A stretch of 33,024 bases of DNA from Thermoflexales bacterium. GTDB taxonomy: Bacteria > Chloroflexota > Anaerolineae > B4-G1 > SLSP01. This document shows, piece by piece, positions 16,972 through 25,293 of this stretch. Every line of letters starts with the position of its first letter. Positions within the stretch are counted from its first letter, which is position 1. The position numbers and the translations under genes were made by a program. The notes below the pieces were generated by a model. The model worked only from the letters and a program-made list of their open reading frames with translations. It ran no database searches and was not told the DNA's origin. The stretch lies in assembly GCA_007125545.1 (NCBI GenBank), contig SLDA01000112.1:1-33024 (forward strand), in the 5' to 3' direction.

Positions 16972-18336
16972 ATGTCCGCTGTTAAAGTCACGATTGTAGG
17001 AGCTGGAAGCGTCGTCTTCTCTTTGGGCTTGGTCAAGGATCTATGTCTGACTGAAGGGCTGAAGGGCAGCAGCGTGCACTTCATGGATATCAACGAAGAA
17101 CGACTGGACGTCGTTTACCGGCTGGCTCAGCGCTACGCCGAGGACTTGGGCGCGAACCTCACCTTTGCACGCTCGCTCGACCGGAGTGAAGCCCTGGCGG
17201 ATGCGGATTTCGTCATCAACACGGCGACGGTCACGCACAACGAGTATTTCATGAAACGCCGGCGGGAGTTGACCGCCGAACACGGCTATTTCTATGCTCG
17301 CACGGGGATGCCCGAATACCACAATCTGCAGATGATGCTGGATGTGGCGCGTGACGTGGAGGCGATCAGCCCGAACGCCTGGATCTTGCTGGCGGGAAAC
17401 CCCGTCTTCGACGGCACGACATTGATGGGCCGCGAGACAGACGTGAAGGTCTGCGGCCTCTGCCACGGACATTACGGCTATCGGGGTGTCGCGCGCCTGA
17501 TTGGACTAGAACCGGAAAAAGTCACATGGCAGGCGCCGGGTCTGAATCACAACATCTGGCTGACGCATTTCCACTACGAAGGACAGGATGCGTATCCGAT
17601 CCTCGATCAGTGGATCGCAGAGAACATCGAGCAGTACTGGGACGACCACAAGGAGAGCGGAGTGCCGGCGCAATGGTCGCGCTCCGCCATCCACCAGTAC
17701 AGAATGTTCGGCCTCTTGCCCATCGGGGATACTCCGCGACGGGGCGGATGGTGGTATCACACAGACCTCGAAACACGAGTTCGCTGGTATGGCGCCGGTG
17801 GCGGGGGAGACACGCCCGAGGGGCGCGACCGGATTCTGAAGGGTAAAGAGGAGAAATATGCCCAGATGAAAGCGGCAGCGTACGATGCTGAGGTGCGCCC
17901 CATCACGCTTTTCGGTGACATCAAGACGACGGAGCAGCACGTGCCCATCATTGATGCCCTTGTGAACGACAACGAGTACCGGGCGCAGGTCAATGTACTG
18001 AACCACGGGGCCTTGCCGGGCCTGCCGGATGATGTGGCTGTGGAGGTGCCCGCCGTCGTGAACCGGATGGGAATTCAGCCGCTCCGCGTCGAACCGCTGC
18101 CGGCCAAGGTTATGCTCGAATGCATCTACCCCGAGTGGCTGAGGATGGAGCAGGGATTAGAGGCATTGCTGACGGGCGATAAGTCAATGATGTTGTACGG
18201 AATCCTCCAGAGTCACCAAACAAGGTCGTACGAGCAAGCTATGGCGATGCTGGAAGCCCTCTTCGATATCGAGCCGAATGAACCAATGGCTTACATCGAG
18301 GATATTCACGATCACTATCATTGGCCACAATTCTAG
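16972..18336 (+). CDS. GH4 family NAD/Mn-dependent glycosidase, alpha-galacturonidase (LplD)-like candidate
   Basis: VTIVGAGSVVFSLGLVKDL Rossmann start, ADFVINTATV, ILLAGNPVFDGTTLM, CGLCHGHYGYRG, APGLNHNIWLTHF are GH4 hallmarks; pectin context and Lpl-like transporter nearby. Confidence 0.87.
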   Translation: MSAVKVTIVGAGSVVFSLGLVKDLCLTEGLKGSSVHFMDINEERLDVVYRLAQRYAEDLGANLTFARSLDRSEALADADFVINTATVTHNEYFMKRRRELTAEHGYFYARTGMPEYHNLQMMLDVARDVEAISPNAWILLAGNPVFDGTTLMGRETDVKVCGLCHGHYGYRGVARLIGLEPEKVTWQAPGLNHNIWLTHFHYEGQDAYPILDQWIAENIEQYWDDHKESGVPAQWSRSAIHQYRMFGLLPIGDTPRRGGWWYHTDLETRVRWYGAGGGGDTPEGRDRILKGKEEKYAQMKAAAYDAEVRPITLFGDIKTTEQHVPIIDALVNDNEYRAQVNVLNHGALPGLPDDVAVEVPAVVNRMGIQPLRVEPLPAKVMLECIYPEWLRMEQGLEALLTGDKSMMLYGILQSHQTRSYEQAMAMLEALFDIEPNEPMAYIEDIHDHYHWPQF

Positions 18337-18372
18337 GATAGATAAGGAAGTCCGAGAAAGGAGTTGTTGACA

Positions 18373-18654
18373 ATGGCTAACAAGTGGGCGGTAGCGGGGC
18401 CGAATTCGACTTTCAAGCAGCCCGGAGCGGCTCCTGCCGGATTCTGGGCCGGACTTTGGCACGGGATGATCATGCCGATTACCTTCTTGATCAGCCTTCA
18501 CAATCCTGGCGTTCGCATCTATGAAACTCACAATGCGGGCAAGAGCTACGATTTCGGGTTTCTGCTGGGCGCCTCTATGGCTTTCAGTAGTAGCGGAAAA
18601 CGCGTCAATGTGCGCGTAAATGGGCAAGACCATAAGGCGGGCGCAGATCGATGA
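18373..18654 (+). CDS. Small conserved-looking membrane protein
   Basis: MANKWAVAGPNSTFKQPGAAPAGFWAGLWHGMIMPITFLISLHNPGVRIYETHNAGKSYDFGFLLGASM; AAAGGAG upstream of ATG 18373; TGA overlaps next ATG (ATGA). Confidence 0.75.
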   Translation: MANKWAVAGPNSTFKQPGAAPAGFWAGLWHGMIMPITFLISLHNPGVRIYETHNAGKSYDFGFLLGASMAFSSSGKRVNVRVNGQDHKAGADR

Positions 18655-20681
18655 AAATGAAGCCGCAAGTTCTCCCGCCTGACTTCAATCCCGAAACCCA
18701 TATGATCGCCAAAGTCACGGAGAACGGCGTCTTTCACGAGTCGCGTAAGGGCGCGCGACTCGCCTCGGAGCTTGTCGCGAACGGGACGCCGGAGGATCTC
18801 AGGCTTGCGGAGAAGGTGCTGGATGTCGTGCTCACCTGCCAGGAGCGGCATACAGAGGACCCGCATTGCGGCAACTTCATGTGGATGCTCGAGGACGACG
18901 TCGTAGGCGATCTCAACGCCGTCGAGTTCAACCTGGAATACCTTATCCCGATGATGCTCCAGCACGCCGATCGCCTCTCACCGGGGATGAGCGAGCGAGT
19001 CCAGGAGGCAATCCGGCTGGGCTTGGACGAAATCCGGCGGCTCGACGTGCTGCCTGCCTACACAAATATCACGCTGCTTGATATCCTCAATACCTGTCTG
19101 GGTGGAGAGTTGCTCGGCGACCCTGCAATCGCGGGTCGCGGGTATCGCAAGCTTGTCGAGTGGATGGCGCTGACCGACAGAGAAGGGACAACCTTCGAAT
19201 ATAATAGCCCTACCTATACGGCGGTCACCCTCCGTGCCCTGGCACAGCTCGCCGCCCATGTGCAGCATGCTCCTACACGCACGCGCGCGCGAACGGCCCT
19301 AGCCCGCCTCGGTCTCAGTGCCGCACTCCACATCCACAGCGGTACCGGACGTTGGGCCGGACCGCACAGTAGAGCCTACCATCCCAGCGTCGTCGGAGAA
19401 ACAGACGCCGAAATCCACCTTCTACGTGGCTGGCTCGAGGACGGCACGCTGCCGGGTTGGATTGAGGATGCGCTGACCCGGCACCTCGAGGCCTTTGAGA
19501 TCACCGAGACCGCTTTTGCGGCACGGGACCTGGGCATCACTACGTACCACAGCAGCTCGTTTGCACTCGGCGTCTCCGTCAAGGAGGCGGGTGGGCAGTC
19601 GGATGTGATGATGGCACACTATGTACGCGAAGGTGCTTCCCGTCCTGGCGTCCTCTACACCCGCTACCTGACCAATGACAAGTGGCTGGGGGATTTCTAC
19701 CACGCTACGGATCGCACGAAGTCCCGAAACCTGATCGAGGAAGGGCGCTTCTATGGCGTGCAACAGGGGCCTCGCGCGATCGGTCTCTATACGCTCGGGA
19801 GCACCGGCACCCTACACAGCGCCAAGGCTGCCCTGATCTGGACCCAGCGAGAGCTGGTCGACGAGATATGGATCGGCGGCGAGCGTGTCCACGAACCACC
19901 CGCCGACCTTGTGCCGGGCCAGGTTGTTGTGATTGGCAGCGGAGACGTCTGGTTCGCCGTTCTACCGCTCACCGTGACCGACCTGGGTCGCGGCGCTCCG
20001 CTCCGCCTGGTCGAGCGCGAAGGCGATCTCGTCCTGGAGCTCCATAACTATCTCGGTCCCGAGAAGAGCTTCTGGGAGCTGCGCTGGCCCGGCGCTTTCT
20101 ATCAAGGACAGCCCCAGTGCGGCTTCTACCTCGAAGTTGCTGAGCGCGAGGACTATCCGGATGGCTCAACCTTCGCGCAGGTTATAAAACGGGGAGCGCT
20201 ACTAGACGAGGCTGGGCCGCCCTTCACCTACGCCGGAGAAGGAGCGCGCAACTGGACAGTAGAGTATTCGAGGGATGAGCAGACGCTGGGAATCGAAGTC
20301 GACTTGATGCAGTGGCAGCTTTTGCGGCGATGGACCGGCACCGGCCCCCTCAATTGGCCGATGCTTGAGTCCCCGGTAGCTCGCCAAACACGGAGGGGGC
20401 GGATCGAGGTCGCTGAAGCCGTCTTGACCTGCGGTTCCGAAGCGAGTTGGCTTTTTGCCAGCCCGGAGACCGGACGTTACGTTGCAGCCTACCACGGACT
20501 GAGACCGGCTCCACTCACTCTTACAGTGCCTGGCGGACAGGTGCACATTCCGATGATGGCAACGGGTACCGTGCTATGGGACAACGGGATCGTGACCGTC
20601 GATGCTGTGGGCCTCCAGGGCGAGATCGCGGTATCGGGGGGCGTAGAGAAGACGCAGGAAACCACCTCAGCGGCTTCCTGA
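18651..20681 (+). CDS. Uncharacterised protein, predicted helical-toroid plus beta-sandwich; possible polysaccharide lyase/hydrolase
   Basis: 676-aa ORF overlapping upstream stop by 4 nt (ATGA); contains EYNSPTYTAVTLRALAQLAAHV and GRWAGPHSRAYHPS followed by beta-rich C-terminal half; located in pectin operon. Confidence 0.68.
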   Translation: MKMKPQVLPPDFNPETHMIAKVTENGVFHESRKGARLASELVANGTPEDLRLAEKVLDVVLTCQERHTEDPHCGNFMWMLEDDVVGDLNAVEFNLEYLIPMMLQHADRLSPGMSERVQEAIRLGLDEIRRLDVLPAYTNITLLDILNTCLGGELLGDPAIAGRGYRKLVEWMALTDREGTTFEYNSPTYTAVTLRALAQLAAHVQHAPTRTRARTALARLGLSAALHIHSGTGRWAGPHSRAYHPSVVGETDAEIHLLRGWLEDGTLPGWIEDALTRHLEAFEITETAFAARDLGITTYHSSSFALGVSVKEAGGQSDVMMAHYVREGASRPGVLYTRYLTNDKWLGDFYHATDRTKSRNLIEEGRFYGVQQGPRAIGLYTLGSTGTLHSAKAALIWTQRELVDEIWIGGERVHEPPADLVPGQVVVIGSGDVWFAVLPLTVTDLGRGAPLRLVEREGDLVLELHNYLGPEKSFWELRWPGAFYQGQPQCGFYLEVAEREDYPDGSTFAQVIKRGALLDEAGPPFTYAGEGARNWTVEYSRDEQTLGIEVDLMQWQLLRRWTGTGPLNWPMLESPVARQTRRGRIEVAEAVLTCGSEASWLFASPETGRYVAAYHGLRPAPLTLTVPGGQVHIPMMATGTVLWDNGIVTVDAVGLQGEIAVSGGVEKTQETTSAAS

Positions 20682-20704
20682 ACAGAGGGTTGCCGTTTAG
20701 GAAC

Positions 20705-20739
20705 AAGCAAAAAGTGGCCACGTGAGCCACTTTTTGCTT
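20705..20739. terminator. Bidirectional rho-independent terminator between convergent genes
   Basis: AAGCAAAAAGTGGC-CACGTGA-GCCACTTTTTGCTT: 14-bp perfect stem with A-rich left and T-rich right arm, between the + CDS ending 20681 and the - CDS ending 20744. Confidence 0.85.
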
Positions 20740-20743
20740 TGGT

Positions 20744-21805
20744 CTACGACCAGGCGAAGCCCGCTCCTGCCGGCATCGGCACGCAGCCCTCCTCGAGGGC
20801 GAACGGAGAGTCAGGACCCAAGAGGCCGGTCTCCAAGTAGATCGCGTTGGGCAGGCAAGCCATGACGTTGAGCTGCACGGGACCTCCGCCGTGCGAAGCA
20901 TAGGACCGGCGGAAAGCAGCCGCCAGCGTGCCGATCTGCAGCATAGCCGTAGGACCGCCTGCGCGACGCAGGTCGGGTTGGATGATGTCTACAGCATCGC
21001 GCCGGAGGAAGCGTGCAAAGTCTGCCGGCGTGTAGAGATTCTCGCCCGTGGCGATGGGAATATCGAGCGCCTGAACCAGTGCTGCATACCCATCGACGTC
21101 GGCGGCGGGAATTGGCTCCTCCCACCAGAAACAACCCAGTTCCTGGAAGGCCCGACCCCGTCGAATGGCCTCAGCCGTGCTGAGTGCTTGGTTGGCATCG
21201 ACCATCAGGGCAACATCGTCGCCCACGACCGTACGGACAGCTTCAATGCGCACCACATCTTCACGCAATGTCGGTGCGCCTACCTTGATCTTAACGCCAC
21301 GGAATCCCTGCGCGACAGCTTCTGCGCAGATCTCCTGCACCCGGCTCAAGCTGTAGTTGAGCCACCCGACCATCGCATAGGCCGGCAGGCGCGAATGAAT
21401 GCCGCCCCAGAGCTGCCAGCAGGGCACGCCCAGTGCCTTGCCCTGGCAGTCCCAGAGAGCCGTATCGATTGCAGCGATGCCGAAGGTCGCCAGACCTGCG
21501 GTTCCGTGATATTCCGTTTCGCGCACCATCGCCGCGTGGGTAGCCCGAACGAATGCGGGATCAGAGCCCAGAACAAGGGGCTGCAACTCGTGCTCGATCA
21601 GGGAAGCGAGTGCATCGGGTGCGCCCGCGATACGTCCAAAGTAGATCTCACTTGTACCGCTGATGGAAGCACCGTGCACGGTTTCATCGGTGTGTAGTGT
21701 GACCTCGACAGACCCGGCGCCGGGAAGGGCTTGCAGGGCATCACGAATAGGGTCGGGGTTGGGAACACGGTGATGGACGGTGATTTCGAGACGTGTAATT
21801 TGCAT
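20744..21805 (-). CDS. Enolase superfamily, mandelate racemase-subgroup sugar-acid dehydratase/racemase candidate
   Basis: GFRGVKIKVG (KxK), MVDANQ, WWEEPIP, ATGENL, SYASHGGG (His) give the MR-subgroup ligand/base pattern. ATG at 21805 preceded by GAGGAGG on the - strand (track opens at 21829). Confidence 0.88.
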   Translation of the reverse strand: MQITRLEITVHHRVPNPDPIRDALQALPGAGSVEVTLHTDETVHGASISGTSEIYFGRIAGAPDALASLIEHELQPLVLGSDPAFVRATHAAMVRETEYHGTAGLATFGIAAIDTALWDCQGKALGVPCWQLWGGIHSRLPAYAMVGWLNYSLSRVQEICAEAVAQGFRGVKIKVGAPTLREDVVRIEAVRTVVGDDVALMVDANQALSTAEAIRRGRAFQELGCFWWEEPIPAADVDGYAALVQALDIPIATGENLYTPADFARFLRRDAVDIIQPDLRRAGGPTAMLQIGTLAAAFRRSYASHGGGPVQLNVMACLPNAIYLETGLLGPDSPFALEEGCVPMPAGAGFAWS

Positions 21806-21859
21806 AGGATTCCTCCTCGGAACGATCAAGTATCCGCCGCCGGGCCAGGCTCGGGGCGC

Positions 21860-21896
21860 GCATAACCGGCGGAGGGGATCCCGCCACCGGTTATGC
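21860..21896. other. Strong intergenic hairpin between SIMPL gene and enolase-superfamily gene
   Basis: GCATAACCGG ... CCGGTTATGC 10-bp perfect outer stem with further GC-rich inner pairing; no clear T-tract on the - strand. Confidence 0.55.
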
Positions 21897-21957
21897 AGGT
21901 TTGTGCTCCTATTCTAGTTCAGGCCTGCGGGCAAACAAGCCAGCTCGCTCAATGCGG

Positions 21958-22749
21958 CTAGCGGATTGCGAAGACCACCTGCACGCTTACCGAAACAGAG
22001 AAAGAACCCGGATTGACACGCGGCGAGACAGCATCTTCCGCAAAGCCCATGCCCATCGACCGTTCGTAGGGCCCATGTGCAGAGCTACCGGTCTCAGTCA
22101 CGAGGGTCGGGGGGCCTAACTGGATAGACAGCTCTCCGGCAAGCTGCTCGGCGCGGGACTTAGCGTCGCGAACCGCAGCCTCGCGGGCCTGTCGCTGTAG
22201 CGCATCCGAGTCCTCGACAACGAAGTTCACACCGGAGATCGCGTTCGCGCCCGCATTAACGATGCTCGACAGCAGTTCACCGACGGAATCAATGTTGCGT
22301 GTCGTCACCTGGACCTGGTGCGAGAGGTGGTAGATAATCTCGTCCGTCGGGCGACCCGTCTCAGGATCGTAGACAGTCTCGACCCAGAGATTGTAATTTA
22401 CGGTCTGGGTCTTCTCTTCCAAAACGCCAAACGCCTCAGCCGCTGCCAAAGCGGCTTCCATCGTCGCAGCTGCTTCGGATACGAGCGCGTCCGAATTTGA
22501 GCCCCGAAGCTCCACACCGAAGTTCACCTGCGCCAGGTCGGGCTCGGCACTCGCGGTCCCCGTCCCAAAAACGGCCACACCCGCGCTCGGTTGTCCGTTG
22601 GGCATCAGCGCGCCGCTCTCGCTGCGCATTGAGACAGCACCGTCCGGCACGAGAGCAGACAGCCTTCCTACCGGAGCGCCACAGCCGGCCAGCAGTGCCA
22701 GTGCACTCAAGATCATCAACACGACAAACGGCCAACGATACGTCTTCAT
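21958..22749 (-). CDS. SIMPL (DUF541) domain lipoprotein
   Basis: Lipoprotein signal MKTYRWPFVVLMILSALALLAGCGAP; VAVFGTGTASAEPDLAQVNFGVELRGSNSDALVSEAAATMEAALAAAEAFGV and ARDAKSRAEQLAGELSIQLG are SIMPL-domain hallmarks. Confidence 0.88.
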   Translation of the reverse strand: MKTYRWPFVVLMILSALALLAGCGAPVGRLSALVPDGAVSMRSESGALMPNGQPSAGVAVFGTGTASAEPDLAQVNFGVELRGSNSDALVSEAAATMEAALAAAEAFGVLEEKTQTVNYNLWVETVYDPETGRPTDEIIYHLSHQVQVTTRNIDSVGELLSSIVNAGANAISGVNFVVEDSDALQRQAREAAVRDAKSRAEQLAGELSIQLGPPTLVTETGSSAHGPYERSMGMGFAEDAVSPRVNPGSFSVSVSVQVVFAIR

Positions 22750-22909
22750 CTTCTATCTCCCCACTCGTATTTTTTTTGGAGACGTGCGCTCCAATACTGC
22801 CTGACATTCATCGGGAAGGCGTGGGAACTCTGATGTCTCGAATCTTCACGATGCTCCCCTTACTGCTCATAACGCAACGGTCCGGTAGAAAGTTCCAAGT
22901 TGGTCTGGA

Positions 22910-22950
22910 TTGCGTGAATCGCGAGCTGACATATCATAGCTGATCATATC
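22910..22950 (+). promoter_or_regulatory. Possible promoter/operator region upstream of the second PL22-like gene
   Basis: TTGCGT (22910-22915), 16-nt spacer, TATCAT (22932-22937); CATATC repeated directly at 22930-22935 and 22945-22950. Confidence 0.3.
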
Positions 22951-23034
22951 TGGTGGCACTCCCGGGACTGGTAGAACCAAGACCACCGTCCCGACTCCAT
23001 AGAAATCCGCAAGTGCGAGCACAAGGAGGTATTT

Positions 23035-24213
23035 ATGAAAGGCGACATTAGCTACTCCGAGATGCAGAAGGCAAACGACCCGGATACCGGTGTCGAAGTT
23101 ACCCGGCTGAGCGGCGGAGGAGCAGAGACCAACCACCCCTATTTCACGGCATCGCAGGTGGACTTGGACAATCGCTTCGTGATCGTCAACTCGAACCGGA
23201 CGGGACAGGATCAATTCTACACGCTGGACTTCGCTGACGGCAAGATGGTGCAGCTTACCGATGACGTCGACGTGCACAGCGCCTGCCTGGACCAGGCCAA
23301 CCACCGAGTCTTCTATTTCGTGGGACAGACGTTAAAATCGGTGCGGCTTGATACGCTGGAGGAAGGGGAGCTGATGGAGATGTCTACCAGTTCCATTCCT
23401 GCGAGCCTGACTTGCACACAGGACGGACGCTATCTAGCCTGGACAATCGTAGAGTTGAACGACGTCGAATTGTGCACGGCGCGCTACGAAGGCGAGTTCT
23501 CGGGTGGGTCGAAGGGCTTCCGTGAGAAGTTCTTTCGCTATCCCACAAGCCTCATTCTGCGCTACGATACTGAGGCCAACTCGGGTTATGTGGTGACCGG
23601 TGACCAGCGGCGGATGACCCACGTGATCATCCATCCGCAGGATGGCAACACTATCCTCTTCTGCCATGAAGGTCCATGGACGCTGGTCCAGCGAATGTGG
23701 GTCGCAAACGTGGCGACGGACGAAGTGCACCCGCTCATCGAGACGAAACGCCATCTGGAGCGAGCCGGTCACGAGTTCTTCACTATGGACGGGCGCATCG
23801 GGACTCAATATTCGTACCGCTACCGATCCGATATGGACTGGCTTTTCGATGCCGACATCTACGTGAATCCCGACGGCTCGGGTGAGCAGCGCTACTACTA
23901 CCCCTACCGGCGCCCGGTTCACGTTCATGCTAACCGCGAGAGCGAGCTGGCAGTAGGCGACACAGGCCAAATCCACGAGACAGACCCTGCATGGCGTGAC
24001 TACATCTCGCTCATCAAGTACGACGCCGCCGGTCACCGTGCGATCGTAGGACGCCTCTGCCGGCACGGCACCTCCTGGCGTAAGAGCAGCCATCCCCATC
24101 CTGTGCTAACGCCAAATGGGAAGCACGTAATCTGGGGCTCGGACATAGGCGGGAAAATGAACGTCTATATGGCACCGGCGGATTGGGACGCGTGCGTGAA
24201 GAGCGACCGCTAG
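23035..24213 (+). CDS. Oligogalacturonate lyase-like (PL22) beta-propeller protein, second copy
   Basis: TNHPYFTASQVDLDNRFVIVNSNRTGQDQFYTLDFADGKMVQLTDD, ILFCHEGPWTLVQRMWVANV, SSHPHPVLTPNGKHVIWGSDIGGKMNVYMA; AAGGAGG RBS before ATG. Confidence 0.82.
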   Translation: MKGDISYSEMQKANDPDTGVEVTRLSGGGAETNHPYFTASQVDLDNRFVIVNSNRTGQDQFYTLDFADGKMVQLTDDVDVHSACLDQANHRVFYFVGQTLKSVRLDTLEEGELMEMSTSSIPASLTCTQDGRYLAWTIVELNDVELCTARYEGEFSGGSKGFREKFFRYPTSLILRYDTEANSGYVVTGDQRRMTHVIIHPQDGNTILFCHEGPWTLVQRMWVANVATDEVHPLIETKRHLERAGHEFFTMDGRIGTQYSYRYRSDMDWLFDADIYVNPDGSGEQRYYYPYRRPVHVHANRESELAVGDTGQIHETDPAWRDYISLIKYDAAGHRAIVGRLCRHGTSWRKSSHPHPVLTPNGKHVIWGSDIGGKMNVYMAPADWDACVKSDR

Positions 24214-24248
24214 ACTCAAGAACAGAAGACGTAAAGGAAGATGCCGAC

Positions 24249-25127
24249 GTGAAAGAGACCACTATGCCGGAAACTGAATGGATCACTTGTGGGCGTGAGT
24301 TGCCGCTGCAGGAGCGGTTCTGCTATCGGGCACTGCGGGTTTTCGCCTACAAGGCAACGCCCCAGTTGGAGCTCCACCTTCACGTTCACTACCCCCACGA
24401 CTGGCGGCCCACTGACCGGCGTCCCGCACTCGTTTTCTTCTTCGGCGGGGGGCTCCAGGATGGCACTGTGGAGCAGTTCACGCGGCAGGCGGTCTATTTG
24501 GCGGGACGTGGGATGATCGTCGCGCGCGCCGACTACCGGGTTATGCTCAAGCACGGCGTTACAGCGGACGCCTGTGTAGCGGATGCCAAGAGCGCTATCC
24601 GGTGGGTGCGCGCGCACGCCGGCGAGCTGGGCATTGACCCTGACAGGATCGCCGCGGGCGGCGGCTCCTCGGGCGGCTTCCTGGCGGCAGCGACGGGGAT
24701 TCTGCCGGGGCTCGATGAGGCCGAGGAAGACTCGACCGTTTCCTCGCGGCCCAACCTGATGGTGCTTTTCAACCCGGCATTCGACATCCACTCGCGGACT
24801 GTGCTTATCGTGGATGAGATTCCGGGACATCTCCACGATCTGCTTCCAAAGTGCCTGGCACCTTCGGAGGAGCTGGCGCAGATTCTGCACATACCCTCGC
24901 AACTGACCTCAGACGCGCCACCGATGTGGATCTGGTACGGGACGGCGGATCCCATCTATCGCTTCGCGCAGGGATTCCTGGCGCGAGCGCGCGAGCTTGC
25001 GTGCCGGATGGACCTGCTATTGACCGAGGGTGCCAACCACGGAGACTTCAACGACTACATAACGCCCTATCGCGAAACCCTGGCAGGAGTGACCGCGTTT
25101 CTGGATAGCGCCGGCTATCTCTCTTAA
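24249..25127 (+). CDS. Alpha/beta hydrolase (esterase/HSL or BD-FAE-like)
   Basis: PALVFFFGGGLQDGTVEQF oxyanion-type region, DAKSAIRWVRAHAGELGIDPDRIAAGGGSSGGFLAA (nucleophile elbow), C-terminal MWIWYGTADPIY (Asp) and GANHGDF (His). GTG 24249 with AAAGGAAGA upstream or ATG 24264 are likelier starts than track start 24183. Confidence 0.8.
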   Translation: MKETTMPETEWITCGRELPLQERFCYRALRVFAYKATPQLELHLHVHYPHDWRPTDRRPALVFFFGGGLQDGTVEQFTRQAVYLAGRGMIVARADYRVMLKHGVTADACVADAKSAIRWVRAHAGELGIDPDRIAAGGGSSGGFLAAATGILPGLDEAEEDSTVSSRPNLMVLFNPAFDIHSRTVLIVDEIPGHLHDLLPKCLAPSEELAQILHIPSQLTSDAPPMWIWYGTADPIYRFAQGFLARARELACRMDLLLTEGANHGDFNDYITPYRETLAGVTAFLDSAGYLS

Positions 25128-25179
25128 TCCTGTTGAAACAAGGAGATGACGTTCCATGCGTTTCGACAGGACCGGGGAA

Positions 25180-25207
25180 TTGCTCGCGAGCAAAGTTACG
25201 GTATAAT
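25180..25207 (+). promoter_or_regulatory. Predicted sigma70-type promoter for tRNA-Gln
   Basis: TTGCTC - 16 nt - TATAAT (consensus -10 at 25202-25207), 11 nt before the tRNA 5' end. Confidence 0.65.
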
Positions 25208-25218
25208 ACGGAGTGTGT

Positions 25219-25290
25219 TGGGGCGTGGCCAAGTGGTAAGGCAACGGACTTTGAATCCGTGTATCGCACGTTCGAATCGTGCCGCCCCAG
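25219..25290 (+). tRNA. tRNA-Gln (anticodon TTG)
   Basis: TGGGGCG acceptor pairs with CGCCCCA; ACGGA-CTTTGAA-TCCGT anticodon arm; GCACG-TTCGAAT-CGTGC T arm; discriminator G; CCA not encoded. Confidence 0.95.
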
Positions 25291-25293
25291 CCT

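Noticed and set aside
20891-21697. 268-aa + strand ORF opposite the enolase-superfamily gene
   Set aside because: Fully antisense to a motif-rich CDS; Cys/His/Arg-rich composition with no family motif: shadow ORF.
23434-24099. 221-aa - strand ORF opposite the second PL22 gene
   Set aside because: Antisense shadow of a clear coding gene, no recognisable domain or RBS support.
24216-24902. 228-aa - strand ORF opposite the alpha/beta hydrolase
   Set aside because: Antisense shadow ORF in high-GC coding sequence.
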